From assembly GCA_031546845.1 (NCBI GenBank), contig JAVBJT010000035.1, positions 21,198 through 85,197 of the forward strand: 64,000 nucleotides of DNA, read 5' to 3'. The notes below the pieces were generated by a model. The model saw nothing but the letters and a program-made list of their open reading frames with translations, was not told the origin of the DNA and made no database searches. Source of the stretch: Azoarcus sp031546845. GTDB taxonomy: Bacteria; Pseudomonadota; Gammaproteobacteria; Burkholderiales; Rhodocyclaceae. This document shows, one piece after another, positions 39,389-47,984 of this stretch. The position numbers and the translations under genes are program-made. Position 1 is the stretch's first letter; each line of letters starts with the position of its first letter.

Positions 39389-41316
39389 TGCTTCACCGTC
39401 AGGTCGTCAAAGGGCTGAATGGGCATGGAGAAGATGTCGTCCTCGCTCAACGGGGGAGCCATCGGCGCAGGACTGTCGGGAAAGGCCGGCACCGGCGCGG
39501 AAGAAGCCGTTGGTGTGGTTTGACGGGCTTTCGCGCTTTGCTGAGTCGCCTTCATGCGGTGCAGTTGCCGACGAGCGGCCTTCGTCTTTGTGATCGCCGC
39601 TTCGACCCGCTCGCGCATACGACCCACCGCCTCGAATATCGTCTCCTCATCGACATGCGCCCGCCCCTCTCCCTTTACCCGTTGCTGCGCGGCACGCAGT
39701 TCCCATACGCTGATGGGGGGATGGGCCGTGTTCCGGTACGGGATTTCGTAGTATTGATGTGCCTCGGGATCGTAGAAATACACCACGCTAATGTCGCGCG
39801 GATCCCGGCGAACGATGAACTTGCGCTTGTCTTTGGCGCGATCCGGATCGCGGGCATTGATCCACGGATTGAGAACTTCGTGATAGTAGAAAATGTCATC
39901 GATCACGATGCCGTAAGGCTGGACGGTGCGCTCGACGAACGGCAGAAAATCTAGTTTCAACCGCCGAGGATCGCTCGGTATCTCCGGAATGCCCTTGCCG
40001 GGTTGAAACGTGTCGCCCAACAAACCGATTTCCCACTGCCGACGTGGCGGAACATTCAGCTCGCTATGGCGGCGCTGGTGATAGACGTTGACGATGAAAT
40101 CGACCAAGCGCTGTTCAAACTCCCTGAGGGTCAGGGCCGACTCCTTCTCGGAGTCGTATCCTTTGCGCTCCTTCGGGGAAGAGAAGGTCGCACCCGGCAG
40201 CTTGCGGATTTCTCCGGCGCTGGTGCCCATCAGCCGCTCGATGTGCCCACCGTAGTGGGGTACTTTCACCGGCCGCATCTGCAGATCAATCGCGTACTGC
40301 TGGCAGGCCTTGGAGAGCATGGCACCGCGAAACTCCTTGGCATTATCACAGTGGACGGTGCCAATCCTCCCCCAAACAGGCCAATCGCCCGGTATTTCCA
40401 GGTCAGCTAGATACTCGTTCTTGGGCATCATCGCGCGAGCCAGACACATGCCGGCCGCTACCGCGCTGGGCTTCTCCATCGAGACGTAGCAACCCGTGAC
40501 CATGCGGCTGTAGACGTCAATCGCCAGGGTTATGGTCGGACGCCCCATAGGCAGACGGGTAATCTCCTCAACCACGATGACGTCGGCCTCAGTGTGGTCT
40601 ATCTGTACGACGGCCAGCGGAAAATCCGCGCCGGGGAAATTACCCATGATTGGCGCGAAGAGATTTCGGGCCTTATCCCCCATCCCCCGGGCCTTCAGCA
40701 CCTTTCCAGGACGCAATTCTTTCAGGCGATTTCGCACGGTGTTCGCATGCGGCGGCTGAATACCCGCGTTCCGGCACAGATAGGCCACATGGTCCACCAC
40801 GTCCTGGGGTTTCTGCCGCTGCTTGCTTAGGTAAATCTCCTTGATGGCCGTCTCAATGATCTTCTCCAAGGTCGAATCCAACCCTGTCTGCCCGCGCTTA
40901 CGCCCACGTTTCTGCGGAATGAGAACGGAAAGCTGCCCGGCTTCGTTATAAGCACGAATCCATTCGTAGAGCGTGCCCGTTGAAACTCCCTCCGAACCAG
41001 CAATCGCCTGGACTTTCTCCCTCGTGCGGAACGGATCCTCAAGGAGCGGTTTAATCACTGCAAAGCGACGCTGCGCTTCCCTCCAATCCTCATCGCAGAT
41101 GTCTTCGATATCCTGCCCGGCCACCCCGGCACCATCAGCCGCGGCGTCCTCACAGAATGGCCGGATCAGATCAACGCGCAATCGTTCGACTGCATTCGAC
41201 TCTAGATTTTTGGCAAGAACACTGTCGACACCAAGCACATGCGTAATCTTGAAGTGCTTGCCCCCCGAGACCACGACCGATCCCGGTTTCATGGAAAGGA
41301 ATGCTGCGTCCATCAT
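39385..41316 (-). CDS. tnsB: TnsB-type DDE transposase
   Basis: The 643-residue transposase joins the 3' ends of the element to target DNA. The catalytic triad is visible as VVQIDHTEAD (Asp240), GTVHCDNAKEF (Asp324) and PHYGGHIERL (Glu360) in a Mu/IS481-like rve core. The N-terminal helix-turn-helix region (GVSTGTLYEWIRAYNEAG) binds the end repeats, and a C-terminal tail with proline-rich segments should contact TnsC. Intact length, with 4-nt overlaps to both neighbours. Confidence 0.93.
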   Translation of the reverse strand: MMDAAFLSMKPGSVVVSGGKHFKITHVLGVDSVLAKNLESNAVERLRVDLIRPFCEDAAADGAGVAGQDIEDICDEDWREAQRRFAVIKPLLEDPFRTREKVQAIAGSEGVSTGTLYEWIRAYNEAGQLSVLIPQKRGRKRGQTGLDSTLEKIIETAIKEIYLSKQRQKPQDVVDHVAYLCRNAGIQPPHANTVRNRLKELRPGKVLKARGMGDKARNLFAPIMGNFPGADFPLAVVQIDHTEADVIVVEEITRLPMGRPTITLAIDVYSRMVTGCYVSMEKPSAVAAGMCLARAMMPKNEYLADLEIPGDWPVWGRIGTVHCDNAKEFRGAMLSKACQQYAIDLQMRPVKVPHYGGHIERLMGTSAGEIRKLPGATFSSPKERKGYDSEKESALTLREFEQRLVDFIVNVYHQRRHSELNVPPRRQWEIGLLGDTFQPGKGIPEIPSDPRRLKLDFLPFVERTVQPYGIVIDDIFYYHEVLNPWINARDPDRAKDKRKFIVRRDPRDISVVYFYDPEAHQYYEIPYRNTAHPPISVWELRAAQQRVKGEGRAHVDEETIFEAVGRMRERVEAAITKTKAARRQLHRMKATQQSAKARQTTPTASSAPVPAFPDSPAPMAPPLSEDDIFSMPIQPFDDLTVKQ

Positions 41317-41996
41317 CCGAGACCGTCCTCAAGTGTTGTCCAAATCGGTGTTGCCATCGTCAGAGGGTCATAAAGATCAGCGTGGATCCTCCTGGTTGCT
41401 ACCAAGCGCCAAAGGGGAGCCACGGCCTTGATCCGGTTCTCCAACGTCCAATAGGCAGCCACCAGCAACGATTCAGGGGTGGTTTCCCCGAGTACCGCAA
41501 GCGTCTTGATCAGGTGCTCATCAATCGCCAGGGTCAGAGCGTAGTCACGATAGGGGCGAAGAAACCTGACATTGGCCAGATATGAGGATCCCCGTATCTC
41601 AACCTCCGTTTCGATGGAAAACCGCATCCCGTTCTGCTTCGCGTACCGGATCGCGGCTCGAAAACGCGGCTTGAGCGTGGTCCACTCCTCCTTCAGATTG
41701 GCGCGGTACTTCACCTCGTAGATGACGTGCTCACCGTTCTCGTACTCGACTAGGAAATCTGGCGTGTAGTGGCGCTCCCGGCCGTCCGCTCCTTTGTAGG
41801 TGATGCGGAACGGCTGCTCCAACACGTTCTCCACCGTCAGATCGAAGTCGAGCAAGACCAGAAAATCCCGCTCCAGCGATGACTCGAAAGGAATAGATCC
41901 TCCGCCGAAGGCAACCCGTCCGGTTATGCTTCGGTGACTGGTTCCGATGGTCCGGGCGGGCCGCCTTGAATCTAGTCCGATAATTTTATGTGTCAT
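41313..41996 (-). CDS. tnsA: TnsA-type endonuclease
   Basis: The 227-residue protein cleaves the 5' ends so that the element moves by cut-and-paste. Restriction-enzyme-like active-site residues are seen as PFESSLERDFL (Glu38/Glu42), HYTPDFLVEY (Asp80) and VIYEVKYRAN (Lys96). The start codon lies between the fourth and fifth TnsB-site-like repeats of the right end, so TnsB binding could repress the operon. First gene of tnsA-tnsB-tnsC-tniQ. Confidence 0.92.
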   Translation of the reverse strand: MTHKIIGLDSRRPARTIGTSHRSITGRVAFGGGSIPFESSLERDFLVLLDFDLTVENVLEQPFRITYKGADGRERHYTPDFLVEYENGEHVIYEVKYRANLKEEWTTLKPRFRAAIRYAKQNGMRFSIETEVEIRGSSYLANVRFLRPYRDYALTLAIDEHLIKTLAVLGETTPESLLVAAYWTLENRIKAVAPLWRLVATRRIHADLYDPLTMATPIWTTLEDGLG

Positions 41997-42098
41997 TGAT
42001 ACCCAGTCCTATCTATTTATGTAAAATAGTCTGGAAAATTCATGTAAGAACCGTCATAGTCCATTGATAAATGATAGCTCTATTCAGGTTATTTTTTG
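41973..42098 (-). repeat. Right-end TnsB-site-like repeats (five copies)
   Basis: Five copies of an 18-nt motif read inward from the right end: 42081-42098 (CAAAAAATAACCTGAATA), 42057-42074, 42027-42044 (CATGAATTTTCCAGACTA), 42004-42021 (CATAAATAGATAGGACTG) and 41973-41990 (CATAAAATTATCGGACTA). Spacings are 24, 30, 23 and 31 nt. The first copy starts at the same distance from the terminus as the first left copy. The fifth lies in tnsA codons 3-8. More sites on the right than on the left matches Tn7 itself. Confidence 0.78.
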
Positions 42099-42107
42099 GA
42101 ATTCACA
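42097..42107 (-). repeat. Right terminal inverted repeat
   Basis: TGGAATTCACA is the exact reverse complement of the left end TGTGAATTCCA and is followed at once by the GCGGC duplication. Confidence 0.92.
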
Positions 42108-42112
42108 GCGGC
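42108..42112. repeat. Right 5-bp target-site duplication (GCGGC)
   Basis: Second copy of the GCGGC found before the left end. Removing one copy and the element restores the comM frame. Confidence 0.93.
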
Positions 42113-42778
42113 GCAAACCCGCGCCCCGGCGAAATTTCGTTGGCGCATGAAGGCGTTTTGTTTCTCGACGAGTTGCCCGAATTCGACCGCCGCGTGCTCG
42201 AAGCCTTGCGCGAACCGCTGGAAACCGGCGCGGTCACGGTAGCCAGGGCGCGGCGCAAAGTGACTTTTCCCGCACGCTTTCAACTTATCACAGCGATGAA
42301 CCCGTGCCCATGCGGTTATTCAGGGCACCCGGCGCGCGCTTGCGCGTGCACACCGGACCAAGTCGCGCGTTACCGTGGGCGCTTGTCCGGCCCGCTGCTC
42401 GACCGCATCGACCTCACCATCGAAATGCCGGCCGTGGCTTACGCCGATTTGAGCGCGACAAGCGCAGCCGAATCGAGCGCACAGGTGCGCGAACGCGTCA
42501 TCCGCGCCCGCACGATACAAATGGCTCGCCAGGGCGAACCGAACACTCGGCTCGAAGCCGGCAAGGTGGACGAACATTGCGCGCCCGATGCCGCCGGCGC
42601 CGCGCTGCTCGACCAGGCAATGACGCGGCTCAACCTGTCGGCGCGCGCTTATCACCGCGTGCTGCGAGTGGCGCGCACGCTGGCCGATCTGGCCGGCGCC
42701 GAACGGCCGCGGGCCGTGCACATCGCCGAAGCGGTGCAGTACCGGCGCGGACTGGATGCACGCCGGCCGACGTCATGA
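42113..42778 (+). pseudogene. comM: ComM (YifB), 3' part after the Tn7-like element
   Basis: The C-terminal 221 codons of comM start with ANPRPGEISLAHEGVLFLDE, which carries the Walker B motif, then MNPCPCGYSG (the Mg-chelatase cysteine motif) and LLDRIDLTIEMPAV, with the C-terminal helical domain AYHRVLRVARTLADL. The frame stays open back to an ATG at 42071 inside the transposon end, so a 235-residue fragment could be translated, though no good ribosome site is seen. It lacks Walker A and cannot act alone as an ATPase. Confidence 0.92.
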
Positions 42779-42932
42779 CGATGAACATCGCCACCCCACT
42801 GGCGCGCTCAAACCGCACCTACCAAAATCAAATCTGGCTGCCAGAATAAAAATCCGGCCCCGCGCCAACACATCGATCTTTGCTGCCCGCGCACAAAGGC
42901 ACAAAGGGTTTTCTACACAACAGGAGAACATC

Positions 42933-43376
42933 ATGGGATTGCTCGATTCGCTACTTGGGCAAGTAGCAGGACAGATGTTGGGCGGCACGCAACAACCGCA
43001 AGGCGGCACGGCGGACCTGGGAGGTATGGCGGACGTACTCGGCGGGCTGCTGGCCGATAATGGACAGCACGGCGGTCTGGGCGGGCTGATGACGAAATTC
43101 GAGCAGGCCGGTCTAGGCGGCGCGATGAATTCCTGGATCGGCACGGGGCAGAACGAAAGCGTCTCCGGCGACCAGTTGCATCAAGCGCTCGGCGACGATG
43201 TGGTTTCCGGCCTGTCTTCCAAACTCGGCATGAACGCCTCAACACTGCTGCCGCTGCTGGTGACGATGCTGCCCACGATCATCGACAAGCTCACGCCGGA
43301 CGGAAAGGTTCCGGCTCAGGGCGTCGGCAACCAGAATGACCTGCTTGCTTCGCTAAGCAACATCCTGAGGGGCTGA
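42933..43376 (+). CDS. YidB-family (DUF937) protein
   Basis: The 147-residue protein begins MGLLDSLLGQVAGQMLGG, is glycine- and glutamine-rich, and contains GTGQNESVSGDQLHQALGDD, the DUF937/YidB signature. The C-terminal part is helical (LLPLLVTMLPTIIDKLTPDG). CAGGAGAA stands 6 nt before the ATG. The family is widespread and uncharacterised, with no obvious link to comM. Confidence 0.85.
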   Translation: MGLLDSLLGQVAGQMLGGTQQPQGGTADLGGMADVLGGLLADNGQHGGLGGLMTKFEQAGLGGAMNSWIGTGQNESVSGDQLHQALGDDVVSGLSSKLGMNASTLLPLLVTMLPTIIDKLTPDGKVPAQGVGNQNDLLASLSNILRG

Positions 43377-43758
43377 CCCCTTCAAGACAGGCCACAACAG
43401 AACACGGCGCAGGCGAGGCCAAGCACAGAGGGTGCAATGGTACGCCTGACGCCCGCGCAGACGCCGTCCACCGCCTGCGGCCGGGCAGCCGATTGGCTCT
43501 CCGGGCGGATTCCCAGAACCGGCATACCCAAAGCCGCGCGGCACCGATACCGCTCGCGGGGTGGTTGCCACATGTGTTCGCCACCCAAGCCGCGCTCAAG
43601 GCCTTGAAAATAGAGAAAACATTAAATGGCAAAAGTTCACCGCAAAACGCCAGCGGCAGTTAACATTCAATGTTTGAACTTGGGCAGCTGGGGATTCTCA
43701 CATCACCCCGTCCGCCGAGTTGCAACTCTCTGCCCCAACATCGATACCGCTTCATGAG
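43377..43758. other. Gene-free stretch before the polyene-like operon
   Basis: These 382 bp contain only short open frames without ribosome sites. The last 120 bp are less GC-rich and should hold the promoter of the operon from 43759. No clear box pair or hairpin is visible. Confidence 0.5.
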
Positions 43759-44043
43759 ATGAACCCTCCCGTTTCTCCCACCACCACAAGCTCATTGTCA
43801 GACGAAGTCGCGCGGATGATCGTCTCCGCCCTCAATCTGGAAATCCGCCCCGAGGATATCGATCCCGCCGCACCGCTTTACGGCGAAGGGCTGGGCCTGG
43901 ATTCCATCGATATTCTCGAAGTCGCGCTCGTCGTCTCCAAGCGCTTCGGCTTTTCCTTGCGTGCCGACAACGACGACAATCTGCGCATTTTCGCCTCATT
44001 GCAAAGCCTGGTCGAACACATCGCCGCCCACCGGACACAATGA
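43759..44043 (+). CDS. Acyl carrier protein of an aryl-polyene-like operon
   Basis: The 94-residue protein carries the phosphopantetheine serine in GLGLDSIDILEVAL, with a preceding DPAAPLYGEG loop and a trailing helix SLQSLVEHIAAH. It is a dedicated carrier, more divergent than housekeeping AcpP. I start it at the ATG at 43759; the frame is open back to a TTG at 43720. It overlaps the next gene by ATGA and begins a seven-gene chain of overlapping genes. Confidence 0.88.
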   Translation: MNPPVSPTTTSSLSDEVARMIVSALNLEIRPEDIDPAAPLYGEGLGLDSIDILEVALVVSKRFGFSLRADNDDNLRIFASLQSLVEHIAAHRTQ

Positions 44044-44702
44044 TGGCGTCTTCCCTCCGGCTGGGCCGCATACTGCTGCTCGCCGTCGCCGGCGGCATCT
44101 ACCTGTTGCTCGCCCACCTCACCACCGCACCGGGCGCGCCCAGCACACCAGGTGCATTGGTGGCCGTCACGCCGTATATGGCAATCGCCCTCGGCATGGC
44201 ATGGAAAAGCCGCGCCCGCCTGTTGGCGCTTGCGCTGTGGGGCAGCCTCGCACTGCTGCTGTGGTACGGCTGGCCGGTCATCAAAAGCCGCTTCGAATGG
44301 ATTTACCTGATTCAGCACGTCAGCATTTTCAGTCTGCTCGCCATCGGTTTCGCCCGTAGCCTGGCAGCCGGCGCGGACCCGATGATTACCCGCTTCGCCC
44401 GCCTGATCCACGGCGAGCAACTCGACCCCGCCGTATACCGCTATACACGCCAGGTAACGCTAGCGTGGACGCTATTTTTCGCCGCGCTGGCGGCGGCTTC
44501 GGCCGGTTTGTTCTTTTTCGGCCCATTCGCGTTCTGGTCGCTGTTGGTCAACCTGCTCACCCCAGCGCTCATCGGCCTCATGTTCGCCGCCGAATACCTC
44601 GTCCGCGTACTGGTTCTACCGCGCGGCGTGCGCACCAGCCTGGCCGATTCAGTGCGCGCCTGCATGCGCGCCTCGCGCCGCCTGACACCCCCCGTCGCCT
44701 GA
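44040..44702 (+). CDS. COG4648-type inner-membrane protein
   Basis: The 220-residue protein has five or six membrane helices (LGRILLLAVAGGIYLLLAHL, then TPYMAIALGMAW, ALALWGSLALLLWYG and a C-terminal pair). The loop FARSLAAGADPMITRFARL is typical of the COG4648 ketosynthase-associated membrane proteins in aryl-polyene-like clusters. Precise function is unknown. Translationally coupled to the ACP. Confidence 0.78.
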   Translation: MMASSLRLGRILLLAVAGGIYLLLAHLTTAPGAPSTPGALVAVTPYMAIALGMAWKSRARLLALALWGSLALLLWYGWPVIKSRFEWIYLIQHVSIFSLLAIGFARSLAAGADPMITRFARLIHGEQLDPAVYRYTRQVTLAWTLFFAALAAASAGLFFFGPFAFWSLLVNLLTPALIGLMFAAEYLVRVLVLPRGVRTSLADSVRACMRASRRLTPPVA

Positions 44703-44711
44703 GAGGGTGCC

Positions 44712-46070
44712 GTGCCGCCTTTGCCATTGCTACCGCTCATCTCCCATACCCATGCCGACGCCGTGGTCGCCTGGCGCAACGGCGAGGCGATCACCGTCCG
44801 CCGCTTTATTGCCGATGCGCGCCACATCGCCGCCATGCTGCCGCCGGGCCGCCACATCCTCAATGCCTGTGAAGACCGCTACCACTTCGCGGTCGGCTTC
44901 GCCGCCGGCATCATTGCCCGGCGCATCAGTCTGTTGCCATCCACCTACACACCCGAAACACTGCGCCACCTGGCCGTCTTCGCCCCCGACGCCACGGTGC
45001 TGACCGATAGCAGCACAACGGGCTTACCACTACCGGTACTGCATTTTCCCGATCTGCCCACGGTCGCCGCCAGCAATCCGTGCGACATTCCGCAAATCGA
45101 AGCAGACCGCCTGGTTGCCTGGGTATTCACCTCCGGTTCCACCGGCACGCCCGTGCCGCACCGTAAAACCTGGGGCCGGCTGGTCATCAACGTCCGCGCC
45201 GAAGGCGTGGCGCTCGGCCTCGATCCAGCGCAACCCGCCACGCTGGTCGGCACCGTGCCGCCGCAACATATGTACGGCTTCGAATCGACCGTGCTGGTCG
45301 CACTGCAAAACGGCGCCGCGTTCGACGCCGGCCGGCCCTTCTACCCGGCGGACATCGCCGCCGCGCTCGCCCGCGCCACCGCGCCGGCAGTACTCGTCAC
45401 CACGCCGTTTCACCTGCGCAGCCTGCTCGGCGAAAAAGTCACGCTGCCGCCGGTGGCGCTTGTCGTTTCAGCCACCGCGCCGCTGCCGGTAACGCTTGCG
45501 CGCGAAGCCGAGGCCGCTTTCGGCGCGCCACTGCTGGAAATCTACGGCAGTACCGAAACCGGCCAGATCGCCACTCGGCGTAGCGCGACGACCGAGGAAT
45601 GGGCGCTGTTCCCCGACATCGGATTGCAAACACGCGACAACGCCACCTGGGCCAGCGGCGGCCACATCGAGCAAGCCGTACCGCTGGGCGATATCGTCGA
45701 ACAAGCGGATGCACGCCATTTCCTCCTCAAGGGCCGCAATGCGGATCTGGTGAACATCGCCGGCAAGCGCACCTCGCTCGGCTGGCTCAACCAACAATTG
45801 CTGACCATTCCCGGCGTCGCGGATGGCTGCTTCCACCTACCGGACGACAACGCCGACGACAGCGCCGCCATCGTGCGCCTGACCGCCTTCGCCGTCGCCC
45901 CAGGCATGGATACCGCCGCGCTACTCGCCGCATTGCGCCAACGCATCGACCCGATCTTCCTGCCGCGCCCGCTCATCCTCCTCGATGCGCTGCCACGCAA
46001 CGCCACCGGCAAAATGCCCCGCGCCACCTGCGAAGCGCTGCTCGCCGCCCGCCACGAGAACCGCGCATGA
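44712..46070 (+). CDS. AMP-dependent acyl/aryl-acid ligase
   Basis: The 452-residue ANL-superfamily enzyme has the phosphate loop VFTSGSTGTPVPHRK, the EIYGSTETGQIATR motif and a C-terminal DALPRNATGKMPR with the catalytic lysine. It should activate a starter acid (in aryl polyene pathways 4-hydroxybenzoate-type or cinnamate-type acids, or fatty acids) and load it on the ACP. The start is a GTG with GAGAGGG upstream. Confidence 0.85.
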   Translation: MPPLPLLPLISHTHADAVVAWRNGEAITVRRFIADARHIAAMLPPGRHILNACEDRYHFAVGFAAGIIARRISLLPSTYTPETLRHLAVFAPDATVLTDSSTTGLPLPVLHFPDLPTVAASNPCDIPQIEADRLVAWVFTSGSTGTPVPHRKTWGRLVINVRAEGVALGLDPAQPATLVGTVPPQHMYGFESTVLVALQNGAAFDAGRPFYPADIAAALARATAPAVLVTTPFHLRSLLGEKVTLPPVALVVSATAPLPVTLAREAEAAFGAPLLEIYGSTETGQIATRRSATTEEWALFPDIGLQTRDNATWASGGHIEQAVPLGDIVEQADARHFLLKGRNADLVNIAGKRTSLGWLNQQLLTIPGVADGCFHLPDDNADDSAAIVRLTAFAVAPGMDTAALLAALRQRIDPIFLPRPLILLDALPRNATGKMPRATCEALLAARHENRA

Positions 46071-46423
46071 ACGAGGCGCCCCCGCACAACCAAAGCGCCA
46101 CTGCGGGCGGTGAACGCGCGCTCGTCATCGCCGCCGACCACCCCGCCTTTGCCGGCCACTTTCCCGGCCGGCCGATCGTGCCCGGCGTGGTGCTGATCGA
46201 CGAAGCGGCGCGCATGCTGGAAACCCTCTTCGACCTGAGGGACTGTCACTGGGCGTTACCCAACGCCAAATTTCTCGCCCCAGTCGCCCCCGACGAAGCG
46301 CTGCAACTGCGCTGGCAGGCGCCAAACCCCAACGGCGGCATTGCCTTCGTCATCGAGCGCGACGGCCGCGCCGTAGCAAGCGGCACGCTGTCACCTCAAT
46401 CCCGAACCGCCGCCAGCGCATGA
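46067..46423 (+). CDS. Hotdog-fold 3-hydroxyacyl-ACP dehydratase (FabZ/ApeI-like)
   Basis: The 118-residue protein has the FabZ-type active-site helix HPAFAGHFPGRPIVPGVVLI, with the catalytic histidine in GHFPG. It overlaps the ligase stop by ATGA and the acyltransferase by the same device. It should form the double bonds of the polyene or unsaturated acyl chain. The frame extends upstream inside the ligase gene, but the coupled ATG at 46067 is the natural start. Confidence 0.82.
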   Translation: MNEAPPHNQSATAGGERALVIAADHPAFAGHFPGRPIVPGVVLIDEAARMLETLFDLRDCHWALPNAKFLAPVAPDEALQLRWQAPNPNGGIAFVIERDGRAVASGTLSPQSRTAASA

Positions 46424-47355
46424 ACAGCGACAGCAACGCGCGCACCGCCGCCAGCGCCGAATGGGCGAATCGCCCGGAGCGCAGCAACATGGCCATGCTG
46501 CGGCTGATGACGTGGATTTCGCTGACCCTCGGCCGCCCCGCCGGGCGCGTGGTGCTGCACCTCATCAGCGCCTACTTTCTCCTTTTCACCCCCACCGCGC
46601 GCGCCGCCTCGGCTGCCTACCTGCACCGCGCCCTTGGCCGCGCGCCACGGCTGGCCGACCTGTACCGCCACTTCTTCAGCTTCGCCGCAACGATTCACGA
46701 CCGCATCTACCTCCTCAACGACCGCTTCGAACTGTTCGACATCCGCGTCGAAGGCGAAGCGCTGATCGCCGGCGAAGACACCACAGCCTCCCGGCGCGGC
46801 GCGCTACTCTTCGGTGCGCACTTCGGCAGCTTCGAAGTCATTCGCGCCGCCGGCCGTCAGCAACCGAACCTCGCCATCGCGCTGGCGATGTACGAAGCCA
46901 ACGCGCGCAAGATCAACGCCATGCTCGGCGCCATCAACCCCGCCGCCCGCCCCGAGGTGGTTCCGCTCGGCACGCTCGACGCCATGCTCCGCATCCGCGA
47001 CCGCCTCGCCGACGGCGCACTCGTCGGCGTACTGGCCGACCGCAGCCTGGGCGAAGACGACGGCCCGCGCCTCACCGTGCCCCTGCTCGGCGCCCCGGCG
47101 GCGCTGCCGCTCGGCCCCTTTCGCATGGCGGCCATGCTCGGCGCGCGTATCGTCTTCATGGCCGGCCTGTATCACGGCGGCAATCGCTACACTATTCGTT
47201 TCCTGCCGGTGGCGGATTTCTCCGCCGTCGCCCCCAGCGAACGCGACACCGCCATCCGCGCCGCCGTAACGCGCTACGCCGAAGCACTGGCGCTCTGCTG
47301 CCGCGAAGCGCCGGGCAACTGGTTCAACTTCTTCGATTTCTGGGCCCAGTCATGA
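46420..47355 (+). CDS. LpxL/HtrB-like lysophospholipid acyltransferase
   Basis: The 311-residue membrane-bound acyltransferase shows a hydrophobic N-terminal stretch, then the catalytic FGAHFGSFEVIR (HX4E) and VLADRSLGEDDGPRLTVPLLG. The C-terminus ends in a WFNFFDFW motif, as usual for family members in polyene clusters. It should move the completed acyl chain to its lipid carrier. Confidence 0.85.
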   Translation: MNSDSNARTAASAEWANRPERSNMAMLRLMTWISLTLGRPAGRVVLHLISAYFLLFTPTARAASAAYLHRALGRAPRLADLYRHFFSFAATIHDRIYLLNDRFELFDIRVEGEALIAGEDTTASRRGALLFGAHFGSFEVIRAAGRQQPNLAIALAMYEANARKINAMLGAINPAARPEVVPLGTLDAMLRIRDRLADGALVGVLADRSLGEDDGPRLTVPLLGAPAALPLGPFRMAAMLGARIVFMAGLYHGGNRYTIRFLPVADFSAVAPSERDTAIRAAVTRYAEALALCCREAPGNWFNFFDFWAQS

Positions 47356-47984
47356 TCCAACGCGCAAGCGCCCACCCGCGCCGGCAAACCCACTACTGGC
47401 AAACCCTCTCCACGCGCTGCCTGTCGTTTTGCCTGTGCCTCGCCGCCGCGTTCACCCCACTCGCCGCATTCGCCGCCGACTGGGACCTCGCTCGTCTGAT
47501 GCAAACGCTTTCCGCCAACGGCGGCGGCCGCGTGCGCTTCGTCGAAACCCGCCACCTCGCGCTGCTCGACGCGCCGCTGGAATCGACCGGCGAACTGGTC
47601 TACGTCGCCCCCGCCCGCCTCGAACGCCACACCGAAACACCCCGGCGCGAATCGATGGTGCTCGACGGCGATACGCTCAGCCTTACCCGCGAGGGCCGCA
47701 CCCACACCCTCAAATTGCGCGACTACCCAGAAGCGGCAGCGCTCATCGACAGCATTCGCGCCACCCTCGCCGGCAACCGCGCCGCGTTGGAAAAAACCTA
47801 CGCCCTCAGCCTGTCTGGCAACGCCGCCCAGTGGGCGCTCGACCTGCTGCCCGCCGACCCGGCGGTGGTCAAACTGGTACTGCGCATCCGCGTCACCGGT
47901 AGCGGCGGCGACGTGCGCGGCGTGGAAATATTCCAGGCCGACGGCGACCGCTCAGTGATGCGCATCGAAAAACCGGACCGATGA
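47352..47984 (+). CDS. LolA-like periplasmic lipoprotein carrier
   Basis: The 210-residue protein has a signal peptide (LSFCLCLAAAFTPLAAFAA) and a LolA-type beta sheet beginning VRFVETRHLALLDAPLESTGEL. It should shuttle the lipid-linked product across the periplasm together with the MMPL exporter. It overlaps both neighbours by 4 nt. Confidence 0.8.
   Translation: MIQRASAHPRRQTHYWQTLSTRCLSFCLCLAAAFTPLAAFAADWDLARLMQTLSANGGGRVRFVETRHLALLDAPLESTGELVYVAPARLERHTETPRRESMVLDGDTLSLTREGRTHTLKLRDYPEAAALIDSIRATLAGNRAALEKTYALSLSGNAAQWALDLLPADPAVVKLVLRIRVTGSGGDVRGVEIFQADGDRSVMRIEKPDR

Larger units (their letters stand above)
25405..42107. mobile_element. Complete Tn7-like transposon inserted in comM
   Basis: The 16,703-bp element is bounded by 11-bp inverted repeats TGTGAATTCCA and a GCGGC target duplication. 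It carries tnsA, tnsB, tnsC, tniQ and a zinc-ribbon gene as an overlapping operon reading inward from the right end, a TnsE-like gene at the left end, and about 8 kb of cargo. From general knowledge, AbaR/Tn6022-type islands of Acinetobacter also enter comM, and the same five-gene transposition module is described for them. The site here corresponds to the same GGCGG(T/C) stretch of comM. All transposition genes look intact, and excision would be scarless for the comM frame. GC content of parts of the cargo (27.3-28.6 kb) is far below the host. Confidence 0.95.
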
